A DNA stretch of 64,000 nucleotides from Pseudomonadales bacterium (GTDB taxonomy: Bacteria; Pseudomonadota; Gammaproteobacteria; Pseudomonadales; Azotimanducaceae). Each line of letters starts with the position of its first letter. Positions within the stretch are counted from its first letter, which is position 1. A program made the translations under genes and the position numbers. The notes beneath the pieces were generated by a model. The model searched no databases, was not told the origin of the DNA, and saw only the letters and a program-made list of their open reading frames with translations. The stretch lies in the NCBI GenBank assembly GCA_017642855.1, contig JAEPOO010000001.1:2271469-2335468 (forward strand), in the 5' to 3' direction. Below, piece after piece: positions 55,403-64,000 of this stretch.

Positions 55403-57292
55403 ATGATTGTTAACTCAAGAGTCCTGTTTATTGCAGCAGTTGCGTTGCTCTTTACCATGTCCGCCACTGCAGAGAAGGAGACCTGGAAAGTAAACCTGAA
55501 GAACGCGGACATCCGAGAATTCGTTACACAGGTGTCTTCAATCACGGGTAAAAGCTTTGTTGTCGATCCAAGAGTCAAAGGCAATGTTACCGTGGTTTCA
55601 ACCGCTTCTATGGATAAAGAAGCCGTTTACGAACTGTTTCTGTCTGTTCTAAGAGTACACGGCTACGCTGCCGTACCCGCGGGGAGCGTTACAAAGGTGG
55701 TGCAGCAGGTGCTTGCGAAACAAAGCAGCAACCCAAAGGACTTTCTGGTTAACCAACAATCCGAGGAACTGGTCACTTCGGTGATTCCAGTGCGCAATTC
55801 GCCCTCCGCCGAACTGGTTAAAATCCTACGCCCTCTTATCCCACAGTACGGACACGTCGCAGGCATCGAATCTCCTAACGCGCTGATCGTCAGTGATCAT
55901 GCATCGAATATTGAGCGACTCACCCAGATCGTTCAGCGTATCGATGTCGCTGACAATCAGACTGTGGAAATCGTTGACCTCCAGGATGCGTGGGTTGAAG
56001 ACATGGTAGGGCTTCTGGAAGAACTCGCGCCGGATCAGATCGGCAAAGGTGCGAAAGGGCCGAACCGTGTGACCATCGTTGCCAGCGAGAGAACAAATTC
56101 ACTGGTCATTAAAGGCGAGCGGGAAACCGTTAGTCGAGTAAAACTCCTGATTAACCAACTAGATGTGCCTGCTAATCGCTCAGGCTCAACTCAGGTCGTA
56201 AGGCTTGCGCACTCAGATGCCGCAGAACTGGCAGAGATTCTGAAAAACATCATTGGCGAAGGGGATCAGGGGAGCGACAACAGCAACTCTGTGAAAGTCA
56301 GCATTCAGGCAGACGAAGCACTCAATGCACTCGTCGTGCGCGCAGACCCTTCCACGATGCTTGAGATCAAAGACATCATTGCCAGCCTGGACGTTCGAAG
56401 ACTGCAGGTCCTGATCGAGGCCGCGATTGTTGAGGTCACCGCAGACTTCACCCGGGAACTAGGCTCTGAGTTGTTTATTGCGGATGCTGATAGCGGCAAC
56501 GTGCCCTTGGGCCTGACGGCGCCAACCGGAACCCTCGCTCAAATACTTTCCGCGATCGCACTGGACAACGAGACCGTACCCAATCTTGGCTCAAATCCAC
56601 TGATCGTTGGTGGAAGAATCAACGAAACGGGAACCAGCTTCGGTGTTCTGATCAGGGCCCTTGCCACCAATGGTGATGTTAACCTGCTTTCAACACCCAG
56701 CATCACCACAATGGACAACGAAGAAGCGAAAATTCATGTCGGTCAGAACGTGCCGTTTAGAACGGGCTCTACTGCCACTGGCACTGACGGTACAACCAAC
56801 CCGTTTACCACCATCCAACGGGAGGACGTTGGTTTAACCCTGGAAGTGACCCCACATATTCACGACGGCGACCTGGTTCGTTTGAAAGTACATCAGGAAA
56901 CCTCCGAGGTTGACCCCAGCTCACTGAATGCGATTGGCACCGACGGTGCTTCCGATCTCATTACCAACAAACGCACCATTGACACCACTGTTCTGGTTGA
57001 TGACCAAGAAGTCATCATTCTTGGGGGACTCATCAGAGACAAAGAAACTGAGGGTGAATCCAAAGTACCGGTACTGGGCAGCATCCCAGGTGTCGGCTTC
57101 TTCTTCCGCAACAGCACTACCAAAGTCGAGAAACAGAACCTCCTTGTGTTCCTGAAGCCAACGGTCCTGGATGATCGTCAGGCAATAAGTGAGGTAACAA
57201 CCCGAAAATTTGATAGTGTGTACGAAGTAGAAATCGAGGGAAGAGATTCGGCAGACGCCATCTCAGATCTATTTAATGGAAACTCGCCCTAA
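55403..57292 (+). CDS. gspD: Type II secretion system secretin
   Basis: GspD forms the outer-membrane secretin pore. After a signal peptide (LLFTMSATAEK) come N0 (NLKNADIREFVTQVSSITGK), N1, N2 and N3 ring domains. The secretin core follows, with VPVLGSIPGVGFFFRNSTT and the closing VFLKPTVL motif. The 629 residues are typical. The remaining T2SS genes (gspE onward) do not follow; plsB overlaps the 3' end by 17 bp instead. Confidence 0.94.
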   Translation: MIVNSRVLFIAAVALLFTMSATAEKETWKVNLKNADIREFVTQVSSITGKSFVVDPRVKGNVTVVSTASMDKEAVYELFLSVLRVHGYAAVPAGSVTKVVQQVLAKQSSNPKDFLVNQQSEELVTSVIPVRNSPSAELVKILRPLIPQYGHVAGIESPNALIVSDHASNIERLTQIVQRIDVADNQTVEIVDLQDAWVEDMVGLLEELAPDQIGKGAKGPNRVTIVASERTNSLVIKGERETVSRVKLLINQLDVPANRSGSTQVVRLAHSDAAELAEILKNIIGEGDQGSDNSNSVKVSIQADEALNALVVRADPSTMLEIKDIIASLDVRRLQVLIEAAIVEVTADFTRELGSELFIADADSGNVPLGLTAPTGTLAQILSAIALDNETVPNLGSNPLIVGGRINETGTSFGVLIRALATNGDVNLLSTPSITTMDNEEAKIHVGQNVPFRTGSTATGTDGTTNPFTTIQREDVGLTLEVTPHIHDGDLVRLKVHQETSEVDPSSLNAIGTDGASDLITNKRTIDTTVLVDDQEVIILGGLIRDKETEGESKVPVLGSIPGVGFFFRNSTTKVEKQNLLVFLKPTVLDDRQAISEVTTRKFDSVYEVEIEGRDSADAISDLFNGNSP

Positions 57293-59762
57293 GCTGTATC
57301 AACTTCGCCGCCGTCTGAAAAACGTCCGGTTTTCCTTTTCGCGAAAAGTCCTTTTCTCCTGGATTCGACCCACGTTTTTAAGCGGTAATCCGGACGAGCT
57401 GGGTATCGAAGACAACGACATCCTCTGCTATGTCCTGCCATTTCGGTCAAGCGCAGACCTTCTGGTAGCAGACATGGCGTGCGAGTATGGAGGTCTACCC
57501 TCACCTGCGGGCGCGATTCAAGACATTGAAGAGGACAGGGCCGTCTTCTTTCTTGGGCGACCTGAAGGGACCCTGGGTCGTCGTTCCCAGCGACAGCAAT
57601 CGATGAGAATGACCCGCCTGTTCGATCACCAGGTCGCCCTCAAAGAGGGCACAGACACGCGAATCAAAGTAGTGCCCATCTCAATTTTTTGGGGCCACCA
57701 ACCGGATCGAGAGAAGTCACTGTTCAAGATTCTGCTGTCTGAACATTGGAGTGCTACCAGCGGTATGAAGAAGTTCCTCGCGGGGCTGTTTCATCCAAGT
57801 CATATCCTGGTGCAATTCGGGACGCCCATCCATCTCGACGAACTCATGGCAACTGAGGAAGAACGCCCACGGCAAATCCGAAAACTGATGCGGTTACTGA
57901 GAGTTCATTTCAACAATCAGCGACAAGCCATTATCGGTCCAGATTTATCTCATCGCAGAACCCTGATCAACACGATTCTGGAAAGTCGTGGGGTTCAGGA
58001 CGCAATAGAAAGAGAAGCACGCAGCAGCAGCAACAGTTACCCGACGATAGAGAAAAAGGCGACAAACTATGCCAAAGAGATAGCCTCTGATCAGTCCTAT
58101 CGGGTTATTCGGTTTTTTGATGTCCTGCTGACCTGGCTATGGAACAACCTTTATGGCGGCATTCAGGTCAATAACGTCGAAGTCGTAAAAGAGCACGCTC
58201 AGTCGCACGAGATCGTCTATATCCCCTGTCATCGCAGCCATATAGACTATCTCCTTCTGTCGTATGTTCTGTACCATAACGGCCTGACGCCACCGCACAT
58301 TGCCGCAGGACGCAATCTGAATCTGCCGCTCATTGGCCCTCTATTACGTCGAGCGGGTGCATTCTTCATGCGCAGAAGCTTCCAGGGAGATGCGCTGTAC
58401 AAAGAAGTATTCGATGAATACCTGCACCAGATGTTTATCAAGGGCTACTCTGTTGAGTACTTCATTGAAGGGGGGCGAAGCAGAACCGGAAGAACCTTAC
58501 CGCCCAGGACTGGCATGCTGAGAATGACGGTTCGAAGTTTCCAGAAAGATGCCACAAAACCGATTGCCTTCATGCCGGTGTACTTTGGCTATGAACGCGT
58601 TCTGGAATCTTCCACCTACATGGCCGAACTTGGCGGCAAAGACAAGAAGTCGGAATCGATCTTCGACGTCTTTGGTATCTTTTCTTCTTTTAAGCGAGAG
58701 TTTGGTCAGGTGACGGTTAACTTTGGCGAACCTGTACTGCTTCGAGAGTTTCTCGACGGCCATCTGGAAAACTGGTCCGAACCACAGCGCGTTACATCCG
58801 CCGCTTTTTCAGACAGTTGCCAGCATCTCGCCGAGCTACTGGCGACGCGAGTGAATTCAGCCGTCGCGATTAAACCCACCAACCTCGTCGCCGTGGCATT
58901 GTTGTCCACCATGCGTCAAAACATTGAAGAACAATACCTGTTGGATCAGATTGCGCGACTGCAGCAGCTGGCACGACGGTGCGGCCCTAAAGGGAGCACG
59001 GTATCGAAAGATACGTCTGAGGAGATTCTCGATGAAGTGGTGGAAATAGTCGGTCTGGATCGTCGCAACCACCGCTTCGGCACCATCGTGTCCGCTTCTC
59101 CGATGCAGGCTATCGGTCTAACCTACAACGCGAACAACGTCACCCATGTCTTCGCCATTCCCTCCCTGATCGCAAGATTCGTCCGGTCAGAGAACGATAC
59201 CAGCCATGCGGATGTTCAAGCTTTCATCGCGGGACTTTATCCCCTAATCAGAAGCGAAATGTTTCTACCCTGGTCCGACCAGATGTTGGATGAGATTCTT
59301 GATGAAGCCATCCGGGCCCTGTCTGACTGCAACATCCTTCAACAGTTTGGAACACGTCTTACTGCACCAAGACCGGATTCGACGGAGTACAGCGCACTCT
59401 GTGATATTTCAAGGATTACCGATGCCACCTTGGAAAGATTTTTTATCGTCATGGCTTTGCTCCGCGCTTCAAATACAACGTCTACTAAAGAACTGGAAAC
59501 CGTTTCAGCGGGAATTGCAGAACAGCTATCTGTGCTTTACGGCATCAATTCTCCGGACTTCTTTGACAAGTCTTTGTTCTCCAGTTTTCTGGCTGCGCTG
59601 AAACATCAGAAAGTCATCAGTACTGATCTGGCGGTTGTCGAAGGTTTTGAAGCGGTAGAATCACTGATCGCTCGCTCACTGGACGCCGACGTTCGCTACA
59701 ACGTGCTCCAGGCAGCCGCACACTATGTCGAAGCCGCTGATGCTGAGGCAGCAGTCAAATAA
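57276..59762 (+). CDS. plsB: Glycerol-3-phosphate 1-O-acyltransferase
   Basis: PlsB makes 1-acyl-glycerol-3-phosphate from acyl-ACP or acyl-CoA at the inner membrane. The 828 residues match the family size (about 807 in E. coli). The acyltransferase motifs are CHRSHIDYLLL (HX4D), GAFFMRRSFQG, and FIEGGRSRTGR, followed by PVYFGYERV. Its start lies inside the gspD 3' end. Its own 3' end overlaps the convergent rsmJ gene by 40 bp. Confidence 0.94.
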   Translation: METRPKLYQLRRRLKNVRFSFSRKVLFSWIRPTFLSGNPDELGIEDNDILCYVLPFRSSADLLVADMACEYGGLPSPAGAIQDIEEDRAVFFLGRPEGTLGRRSQRQQSMRMTRLFDHQVALKEGTDTRIKVVPISIFWGHQPDREKSLFKILLSEHWSATSGMKKFLAGLFHPSHILVQFGTPIHLDELMATEEERPRQIRKLMRLLRVHFNNQRQAIIGPDLSHRRTLINTILESRGVQDAIEREARSSSNSYPTIEKKATNYAKEIASDQSYRVIRFFDVLLTWLWNNLYGGIQVNNVEVVKEHAQSHEIVYIPCHRSHIDYLLLSYVLYHNGLTPPHIAAGRNLNLPLIGPLLRRAGAFFMRRSFQGDALYKEVFDEYLHQMFIKGYSVEYFIEGGRSRTGRTLPPRTGMLRMTVRSFQKDATKPIAFMPVYFGYERVLESSTYMAELGGKDKKSESIFDVFGIFSSFKREFGQVTVNFGEPVLLREFLDGHLENWSEPQRVTSAAFSDSCQHLAELLATRVNSAVAIKPTNLVAVALLSTMRQNIEEQYLLDQIARLQQLARRCGPKGSTVSKDTSEEILDEVVEIVGLDRRNHRFGTIVSASPMQAIGLTYNANNVTHVFAIPSLIARFVRSENDTSHADVQAFIAGLYPLIRSEMFLPWSDQMLDEILDEAIRALSDCNILQQFGTRLTAPRPDSTEYSALCDISRITDATLERFFIVMALLRASNTTSTKELETVSAGIAEQLSVLYGINSPDFFDKSLFSSFLAALKHQKVISTDLAVVEGFEAVESLIARSLDADVRYNVLQAAAHYVEAADAEAAVK

Positions 59763-60397
59763 ACCTCGTAGCGGCTGTTACGGTTTTTGAACACATGTTG
59801 CGGCGCTACATTGAGCTTGATCAATCCACCATGAGCAGGACGCTTCAACACAACGCGCGTATCGGATGTTGATAAAGCGGCTCGCAACAAATCTTCACTG
59901 TCTCGATCCACACCAATAAAGCGTTGCAGGTATTGCATACCACCCTTGACCGCAGCGCTGCCGGTTTTTTCAGGAAACATCGGATCCAGATAGATCACAT
60001 TAAACTCCCCCCCTGACCGTTCAAGAAGTGATAGCGCATCTTCTTTAATGAGGGACATGCGCGCTGTTGTTTCAGCGAGTCGTTCATCGTGCTTCGCACG
60101 GGTCAGGGCATCCTCTAGCAAACAATGAAGCACGGAAGACCGTTCACACATCGTCACGTCGCATCCCAGGTGCGCGAGGATAAAACTGTCGCGACCCAGA
60201 CCCGCCGTGCAGTCGAGAACTTTCAATCCAGGTTTCACCTTGACGGATTTTGCAACCAGTTCGTTCTTTTTGCCCGCTCGACCAACACGCCTCAGAAAGG
60301 ATGGTTCGTCGAAATTTGCGCGCAATGATCTCTGACGACTGAAGGTGTCCGACAGAAAGTAGCCGTGTTCGTCTTTATCCAGTCGGTAGCGAGACAC
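59723..60397 (-). CDS. rsmJ: 16S rRNA m2G1516 methyltransferase
   Basis: RsmJ methylates guanosine 1516 (E. coli numbering) of 16S rRNA with SAM. The 224 residues show KVLDCTAGLGRDSFILAHLG (SAM-binding loop), IYLDPMFPEK (the DPMFP variant of motif IV typical of RsmJ/YhiQ), and VVLKRPAHGGLI. The GTG start shares a base with the tsaB stop (TAGTG), so it is coupled to tsaB. Confidence 0.9.
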   Translation of the reverse strand: MSRYRLDKDEHGYFLSDTFSRQRSLRANFDEPSFLRRVGRAGKKNELVAKSVKVKPGLKVLDCTAGLGRDSFILAHLGCDVTMCERSSVLHCLLEDALTRAKHDERLAETTARMSLIKEDALSLLERSGGEFNVIYLDPMFPEKTGSAAVKGGMQYLQRFIGVDRDSEDLLRAALSTSDTRVVLKRPAHGGLIKLNVAPQHVFKNRNSRYEVYLTAASASAAST

Positions 60398-61098
60398 TAG
60401 TTATTGCCGGAACGTGAGCCAGGCTTGCCTGCAACCTCTTCCCTTAGATACACAGGGGATGCTTGTCTCGCATCCTGGCCGCCTTCCTGCTCAAAAATCT
60501 GACGACCTATCGCAAGCAGAGAGGTAACTGGAGGTACTGTGTTTTCAGTGACCGATTCAAAGTGAACACCAGTCGCAGATTCAATTTTTGGCCACAGCTC
60601 AGTGGCGTTACCTACTGCTCGCCAGTTTCCCGACTCCAGATTCGGCAACTTACTAACGTCCACAACACCTTCCGGCGTAGTCTCTTTCGGCACACCACCT
60701 GCAGTCACCTCATAGGCACCAAAATAAACCTCTTCAAGGCGCGCAAACAAACCAACGAACACCCGGGCCTCAGGAAGGTTGTTAATCTCGAGAACGGAAT
60801 GAGCCATCGCCGCCATTGAGGAAACGGGCACCACAGGTATATTCAGCCCATAGGCAAGTCCCTGAACGACACCCACAGCGATTCGCAATCCAGTGAACGA
60901 TCCTGGCCCACGACCATAAATGATGGCATCCAGTTCAGCTGGACGGATGTCCGAATCCTGAAGCAGCAATTCAATAGAGGGAAGAATCTCACGACTATGA
61001 GTTTTAACCGGACCAGATGTACGGTCGATCAACTTATCGCCGATCGCTAAACCAAGCACCGTCGCACTGCTCGATGTATCAATGACTAAATGTTTCAC
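60397..61098 (-). CDS. tsaB: tRNA threonylcarbamoyladenosine biosynthesis protein TsaB
   Basis: TsaB pairs with TsaD and TsaE to make t6A37 in ANN-decoding tRNAs. The 233-residue ASKHA-fold protein starts at a GTG (MKHLVIDTSSSATVLG) and carries IYGRGPGSFTGLRIAVGVVQGLAYG, the family hallmark. A longer frame extends upstream into yoaA but lacks conservation. Linkage with yoaA is seen in E. coli as well. Confidence 0.94.
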   Translation of the reverse strand: MKHLVIDTSSSATVLGLAIGDKLIDRTSGPVKTHSREILPSIELLLQDSDIRPAELDAIIYGRGPGSFTGLRIAVGVVQGLAYGLNIPVVPVSSMAAMAHSVLEINNLPEARVFVGLFARLEEVYFGAYEVTAGGVPKETTPEGVVDVSKLPNLESGNWRAVGNATELWPKIESATGVHFESVTENTVPPVTSLLAIGRQIFEQEGGQDARQASPVYLREEVAGKPGSRSGNN

Positions 61099-61105
61099 CC
61101 CTGTA

Positions 61106-62998
61106 TTATAACCCGCTAAGCCACAACCGAGCTTCGTCAGACGTTTCACACCAGTGGACGACAGGTAAGTTAGAGCGAATGTATCCGCCATACGATCTTT
61201 TGCTGACGCGAGGGTCACCGAGAACAAACAATCCTGAATCTGACGACTCCCGGATCAGTCGGCCAAATCCCTGTTTCAAGCTCATAACTGTGCGAGGCAA
61301 GGCCAGGTCCTTGAACGGATTTCCACCCTCATGTCTCAGCCTTCGTGATTGCCCCTCGAACAATGGATCACCGGGACTAGGGAAAGGCAGTTTATCGATG
61401 ATCAATAGCTTCATTTCAGAGCCTCTGACATCGACGCCTTCCCAAAAACTCTGAGTCCCCAGCAGGATGCTTTGTGGCCGTCGGTAAAACTCAGTGATCA
61501 GAGCCTGTTTTGATTGATGACCCTGAACCAACACAGGCCGATCGATTCCGGAAAGCATTCTGGCTGCTTCCTGCAGTGCCTTGTGACTGGTGAAAAGGAA
61601 AAATGTGCGGCCAGTATTGCTGTATATCATGGGTAAACATTTTTGGACCAGTTGTGCTGTAAACGCCTCATTCCCTGGATCCGGAAGATCAAGGGGAACA
61701 TAACCTCGCACGCTGCTTTCGTAGTTAAAAGGACTCGGGAAGACGGCAGAGATTTCATCACTGATACCCGACTCTTTACTGAAATGAATGAAGGATTCAT
61801 CTACGGTAAGTGTCGCGGAGGTAAAGACCCAGCTTGCTGCAGATTCTGCCAGGAGTGGCGACAATTCATCAGCAATTCGAACGGGAGAAAGATGTACGAT
61901 GTAACCGGATTCTCTCTGATCCAGCCAATGAATAAACTCATCTTCAGCTACTGCTGACTCGGTAATCAACGCAAACTGATCCTGCAATCGCTGTGCACGC
62001 TCTGCACACTGCCTAAGACCTTCACTTCTGTCCGCAATAGACCTCAACTGTGTTGTCATCAGCGCAAGCGCATCATCGACCTCATGCAGTTGATCCTTGC
62101 CTTCATTGTCTAACCAGACATCGAATCGAGTAGCGTCGATACTAAGAAACTTACTCCGTAATTTGTTTGTGGTTGCTTCATACTGGGTAATCAAATTAAT
62201 CGTTACCGGATCGTCATTGCCAAGCAATGCCATCTCCGCACGAAGGTCACGGAGCAAGTCCAGAAACTGTGCACTTGATAATCGCTGACCGAAGAACTGG
62301 CGGGCTGTCTCAGTAATCTGGTGAGCTTCATCCACGATAACGGCAGAGGCATGAGGTAAGAGCTTACGCACGTGATCATCTGTCTGGGAAAGATCCGCGA
62401 ACAGGAGATGATGATTGACAACAATAAGGTCCGAATCCAAGGCCTTTTGTCGCGCACGATAGAGCGGGCACTGATCAAAATCCGGACATCGAGAGCCAAG
62501 GCAGTTGTCCCGCGTACTCGTAATCAACGGCATGATGGCACCTGATTCCTCAAGATCAAGAAACTCATTCAAATCACCGGTGCGTGTCGTCGAAGACCAT
62601 TGTCGAACATCGATCAACCTGGACTCGATCTGGCTCGAAAGCTGACTTGTCTTAAGATGACGCTGGAGTCTGTAGGGACACAGGTAATTCGTACGCCCCT
62701 TTAGAAGGGCAACTCTTCGTTCGGGGAACAAAGGGGCCAGCAACGGAATATCTTTCAAAAAGAGTTGATCCTGAAGATGACGCGTCCCCGTTGAAACAAT
62801 CACCTGTCCTTCGGTCAGAAGTGCAGGGACCAGGTAACTGAGTGTCTTACCGGTTCCTGTGCCGGCCTCAAACAAACCGATCGTCCCTTGATCAATAACA
62901 GATGCAATATTTTCAGCGAGCTCAAGCTGACCTGACCTCAATTCGTAATCCGGCCACAATTCAGGTAGTTGTTCGAAGACTTCAGTTACGGGCCTCAT
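61106..62998 (-). CDS. yoaA: ATP-dependent helicase, YoaA/DinG family
   Basis: An XPD-like SF2 DNA helicase with an iron-sulfur cluster, linked to replication-fork and damage tolerance. Walker A is EAGTGTGKTLSYL, and the DEAH box is VIVDEAHQITE. The four cluster cysteines lie in TNYLCPYR and DNCLGSRCPDFDQCPLY. Motif VI is QGFGRLIRE. The ATG at 62998 has AAGG at a suitable distance; another ATG at 63013 would add five residues. tsaB follows after 7 bp and mobA is divergent. Confidence 0.92.
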   Translation of the reverse strand: MRPVTEVFEQLPELWPDYELRSGQLELAENIASVIDQGTIGLFEAGTGTGKTLSYLVPALLTEGQVIVSTGTRHLQDQLFLKDIPLLAPLFPERRVALLKGRTNYLCPYRLQRHLKTSQLSSQIESRLIDVRQWSSTTRTGDLNEFLDLEESGAIMPLITSTRDNCLGSRCPDFDQCPLYRARQKALDSDLIVVNHHLLFADLSQTDDHVRKLLPHASAVIVDEAHQITETARQFFGQRLSSAQFLDLLRDLRAEMALLGNDDPVTINLITQYEATTNKLRSKFLSIDATRFDVWLDNEGKDQLHEVDDALALMTTQLRSIADRSEGLRQCAERAQRLQDQFALITESAVAEDEFIHWLDQRESGYIVHLSPVRIADELSPLLAESAASWVFTSATLTVDESFIHFSKESGISDEISAVFPSPFNYESSVRGYVPLDLPDPGNEAFTAQLVQKCLPMIYSNTGRTFFLFTSHKALQEAARMLSGIDRPVLVQGHQSKQALITEFYRRPQSILLGTQSFWEGVDVRGSEMKLLIIDKLPFPSPGDPLFEGQSRRLRHEGGNPFKDLALPRTVMSLKQGFGRLIRESSDSGLFVLGDPRVSKRSYGGYIRSNLPVVHWCETSDEARLWLSGL

Positions 62999-63015
62999 GA
63001 GGTTAGCCTTCATCT

Positions 63016-63576
63016 ATGGACGCGATTGATAAAACAACCGCCATCGTACTGGCCGGTGGCAAGGGATCAAGAATGAATTACCAGGAGAAAGCCTGGTTAA
63101 TTCACAGAGACAAGCCACTGATCATGCACGTCTTGGATTGTATTACGTCTCAAGTCTCCAACACCCTGATTTCAAGGAACCAACTCGATGAGAGATACGA
63201 GTCACTACCGTATGCCTGTTTCAAAGACAGCGATAATCAGTTCGAGGGACCATTATCAGGCATCGTCGCCTGCTTACGAGGCGTAAAAACAGAGTACACG
63301 TTGGTGGTGCCCTGTGACGCCCCGAATTTGCCAGGAAATTTGGTGACAGGTCTGATGGAAGGTATTAAAGACTCAGATGTCTGCATCGCACAGGACTCTG
63401 AACGCGACCAGCCGCTTATTATGCTCGCAAGAACAGACGTCCTGGAAAGCATAAATCGCTATCTGTCGGAGGGACGAAGATCTGTGCACGGATGGCTGAA
63501 CCGCCATGACTTTGCCAGAGTTCGATTTCCAGAACACCAGCTACACAACATCAACGAGGTCGCTCAGCTAGAGTAG
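63016..63576 (+). CDS. mobA: Molybdenum cofactor guanylyltransferase
   Basis: MobA adds GMP to molybdopterin to form the guanine dinucleotide cofactor used by DMSO-reductase-type enzymes. The 186-residue nucleotidyltransferase begins TTAIVLAGGKGSRM, with VVPCDAPNLPGNLV as the metal-binding segment and RSVHGWLNRHDFARV near the end. No other moco genes are in the window. The gene starts 2 bp from the longest possible yoaA start on the other strand. Confidence 0.9.
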   Translation: MDAIDKTTAIVLAGGKGSRMNYQEKAWLIHRDKPLIMHVLDCITSQVSNTLISRNQLDERYESLPYACFKDSDNQFEGPLSGIVACLRGVKTEYTLVVPCDAPNLPGNLVTGLMEGIKDSDVCIAQDSERDQPLIMLARTDVLESINRYLSEGRRSVHGWLNRHDFARVRFPEHQLHNINEVAQLE

Positions 63577-63609
63577 TCCGACAACGGATTACTCGCCTAA
63601 GGAAGCGCA

Positions 63610-63631
63610 TGGAGATGACGATTCATCTCCA
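63610..63631 (+). other. Hairpin downstream of mobA
   Basis: TGGAGATG (63610-63617) and CATCTCCA (63624-63631) are perfect inverted copies around ACGATT. No T-run follows, so it is weaker than the next hairpin as a terminator and may stabilise the mobA mRNA end. Confidence 0.35.
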
Positions 63632-63655
63632 GCCTTCGAAAAAGATCCAGCAACA

Positions 63656-63682
63656 AAAAGCCCTCCGCGAGGGAGGGCTTTT
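63656..63682. terminator. Bidirectional intrinsic terminator
   Basis: AAAAGCCCTCC (63656-63666) and GGAGGGCTTTT (63672-63682) form a perfect 11-bp stem with a five-base loop. A T-run on each strand follows the GC core. It serves the convergent mobA and histone-like genes. Confidence 0.9.
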
Positions 63683-63690
63683 GAATCAGG

Positions 63691-64000
63691 TTACTTGCGC
63701 TTCCCGGCAGGCTTTTTCTTAGCCGCCTTCTTCTTGGCTGGCTTCTTCTTAGCTACCTTTTTCTTAGCCACCTTTTTCTTGGCTGGCTTCTTCTTAGCTA
63801 CCTTCTTCTTGGCAGGCTTTTTCTTAGCCGCCTTCTTCTTGGCTGGCTTCTTCTTAGCTACCTTCTTCTTGGCAGGCTTTTTCTTAGCAGCCGTTTTCTT
63901 GGCTGGCTTCTTCTTAGCCGCTTTTTTCTTGGCTGGTGCTTTCTTCTTAGCTGCTGGCTTTTTCTTCGCCGCTACTTTTTTCTTAGCAGGCTTTTTCTTT
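63691..64000 (-). CDS. Histone H1-like / AlgP-like Lys-Ala-rich protein, C-terminal part (cut by window edge)
   Basis: The 102 visible codons encode an almost pure Lys/Ala/Pro/Val sequence of units such as KKKPAKKKVA and KKKAA, ending KKKPAGKRK and a TAA at 63691-63693. Such domains bind DNA without sequence specificity, as in AlgP of Pseudomonas and bacterial H1-like proteins. The N-terminal domain lies beyond the window, so AlgP cannot be told from other H1-like proteins. The DNA is strongly repetitive and copy number may vary. The terminator at 63656-63682 ends this transcript. Confidence 0.85.
   Translation of the reverse strand, partial: KKKPAKKKVAAKKKPAAKKKAPAKKKAAKKKPAKKTAAKKKPAKKKVAKKKPAKKKAAKKKPAKKKVAKKKPAKKKVAKKKVAKKKPAKKKAAKKKPAGKRK

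Noticed and set aside
61105..61110. Perfect TATAAT on the minus strand just before tsaB
   Set aside because: It is formed by the last codons and TAA stop of yoaA, lies only 6 bp from the tsaB start, and has no -35; probably coincidence.
63691..64000. Tandem T/C-rich repeats as a CRISPR-like or non-coding repeat array
   Set aside because: They translate on the minus strand into a regular Lys/Ala protein with a stop followed by a terminator.

Overview
The window reads as a chromosome segment of a free-living, probably marine, gammaproteobacterium of moderate GC content. The main evidence is a housekeeping backbone in recognisable gammaproteobacterial order: rpsB-tsf-pyrH-frr-cdsA-rseP-bamA-skp-lpxD-fabZ-lpxB-rnhB on the minus strand, and map-glnD-dapC-dapD-dapE diverging from it. 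Type II secretion genes, plsB, and a yoaA-tsaB-rsmJ cluster also fit. Genus cannot be called from the sequence alone. No rRNA, tRNA, CRISPR array, complete insertion sequence or prophage was seen.

Layout. 1-7247 is a catabolic/accessory stretch: an SDR enzyme cut by the window edge, a VOC protein, a DUF218 protein, a CurA-type reductase, a lipoprotein thioredoxin paired with a phytanoyl-CoA dioxygenase-like enzyme, and an alkylsulfatase-like metallo-hydrolase overlapping a luciferase-type oxidoreductase. 7248-14101 holds an uncharacterised multispan membrane protein, an acyl-CoA dehydrogenase, an FKBP lipoprotein, msrB, a cold-shock gene followed by a striking hairpin, an enoyl-CoA hydratase and a GcvR-like ACT protein. 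14182-20032 holds a Lon-N protein, a phosphoesterase, a P-loop protein, a TonB-like protein, a TPR protein, PhoH and a Kef-type antiporter. 20189-29869 holds peptidase P, a hydrolase, an SDR, a nucleotidase, an S9 peptidase broken by an internal deletion, a GST-like protein with a membrane tail, and a three-gene acyl-CoA module (ligase, NTF2-like, FAS1/MaoC-like dehydratase). 29937-33993 holds asnS, a metallo-hydrolase, RidA, a DUF3080-like lipoprotein and a stand-alone receiver protein.

33983-45724 is the translation/envelope cluster. It makes elongation factors, CDP-diacylglycerol, outer-membrane assembly machinery and lipid A precursors. Three genes usually found inside it (uppS, dxr, lpxA) are not there. 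45725-46291 is the divergent rpsB/map control region and contains a roughly 290-bp imperfect inverted-repeat element. 46292-53181 covers methionine aminopeptidase, the PII uridylyltransferase and lysine/diaminopimelate synthesis. 53178-59762 holds an unknown small protein, three type II secretion genes (gspN, gspC, gspD) and plsB. 59723-63576 holds rsmJ, tsaB, yoaA and mobA. The window ends in a lysine/alanine-rich histone H1-like gene behind a strong terminator.

I found no convincing new multi-gene system such as a defence island. The most unusual observations are the missing uppS/dxr/lpxA in an otherwise syntenic cluster, the inverted-repeat element between rpsB and map, the repeat-built acidic tail on ribosomal protein S2, the deletion-broken S9 peptidase, and the long hairpin downstream of the cold-shock gene. 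All functional calls come from reading motifs and gene order; no database search was run.
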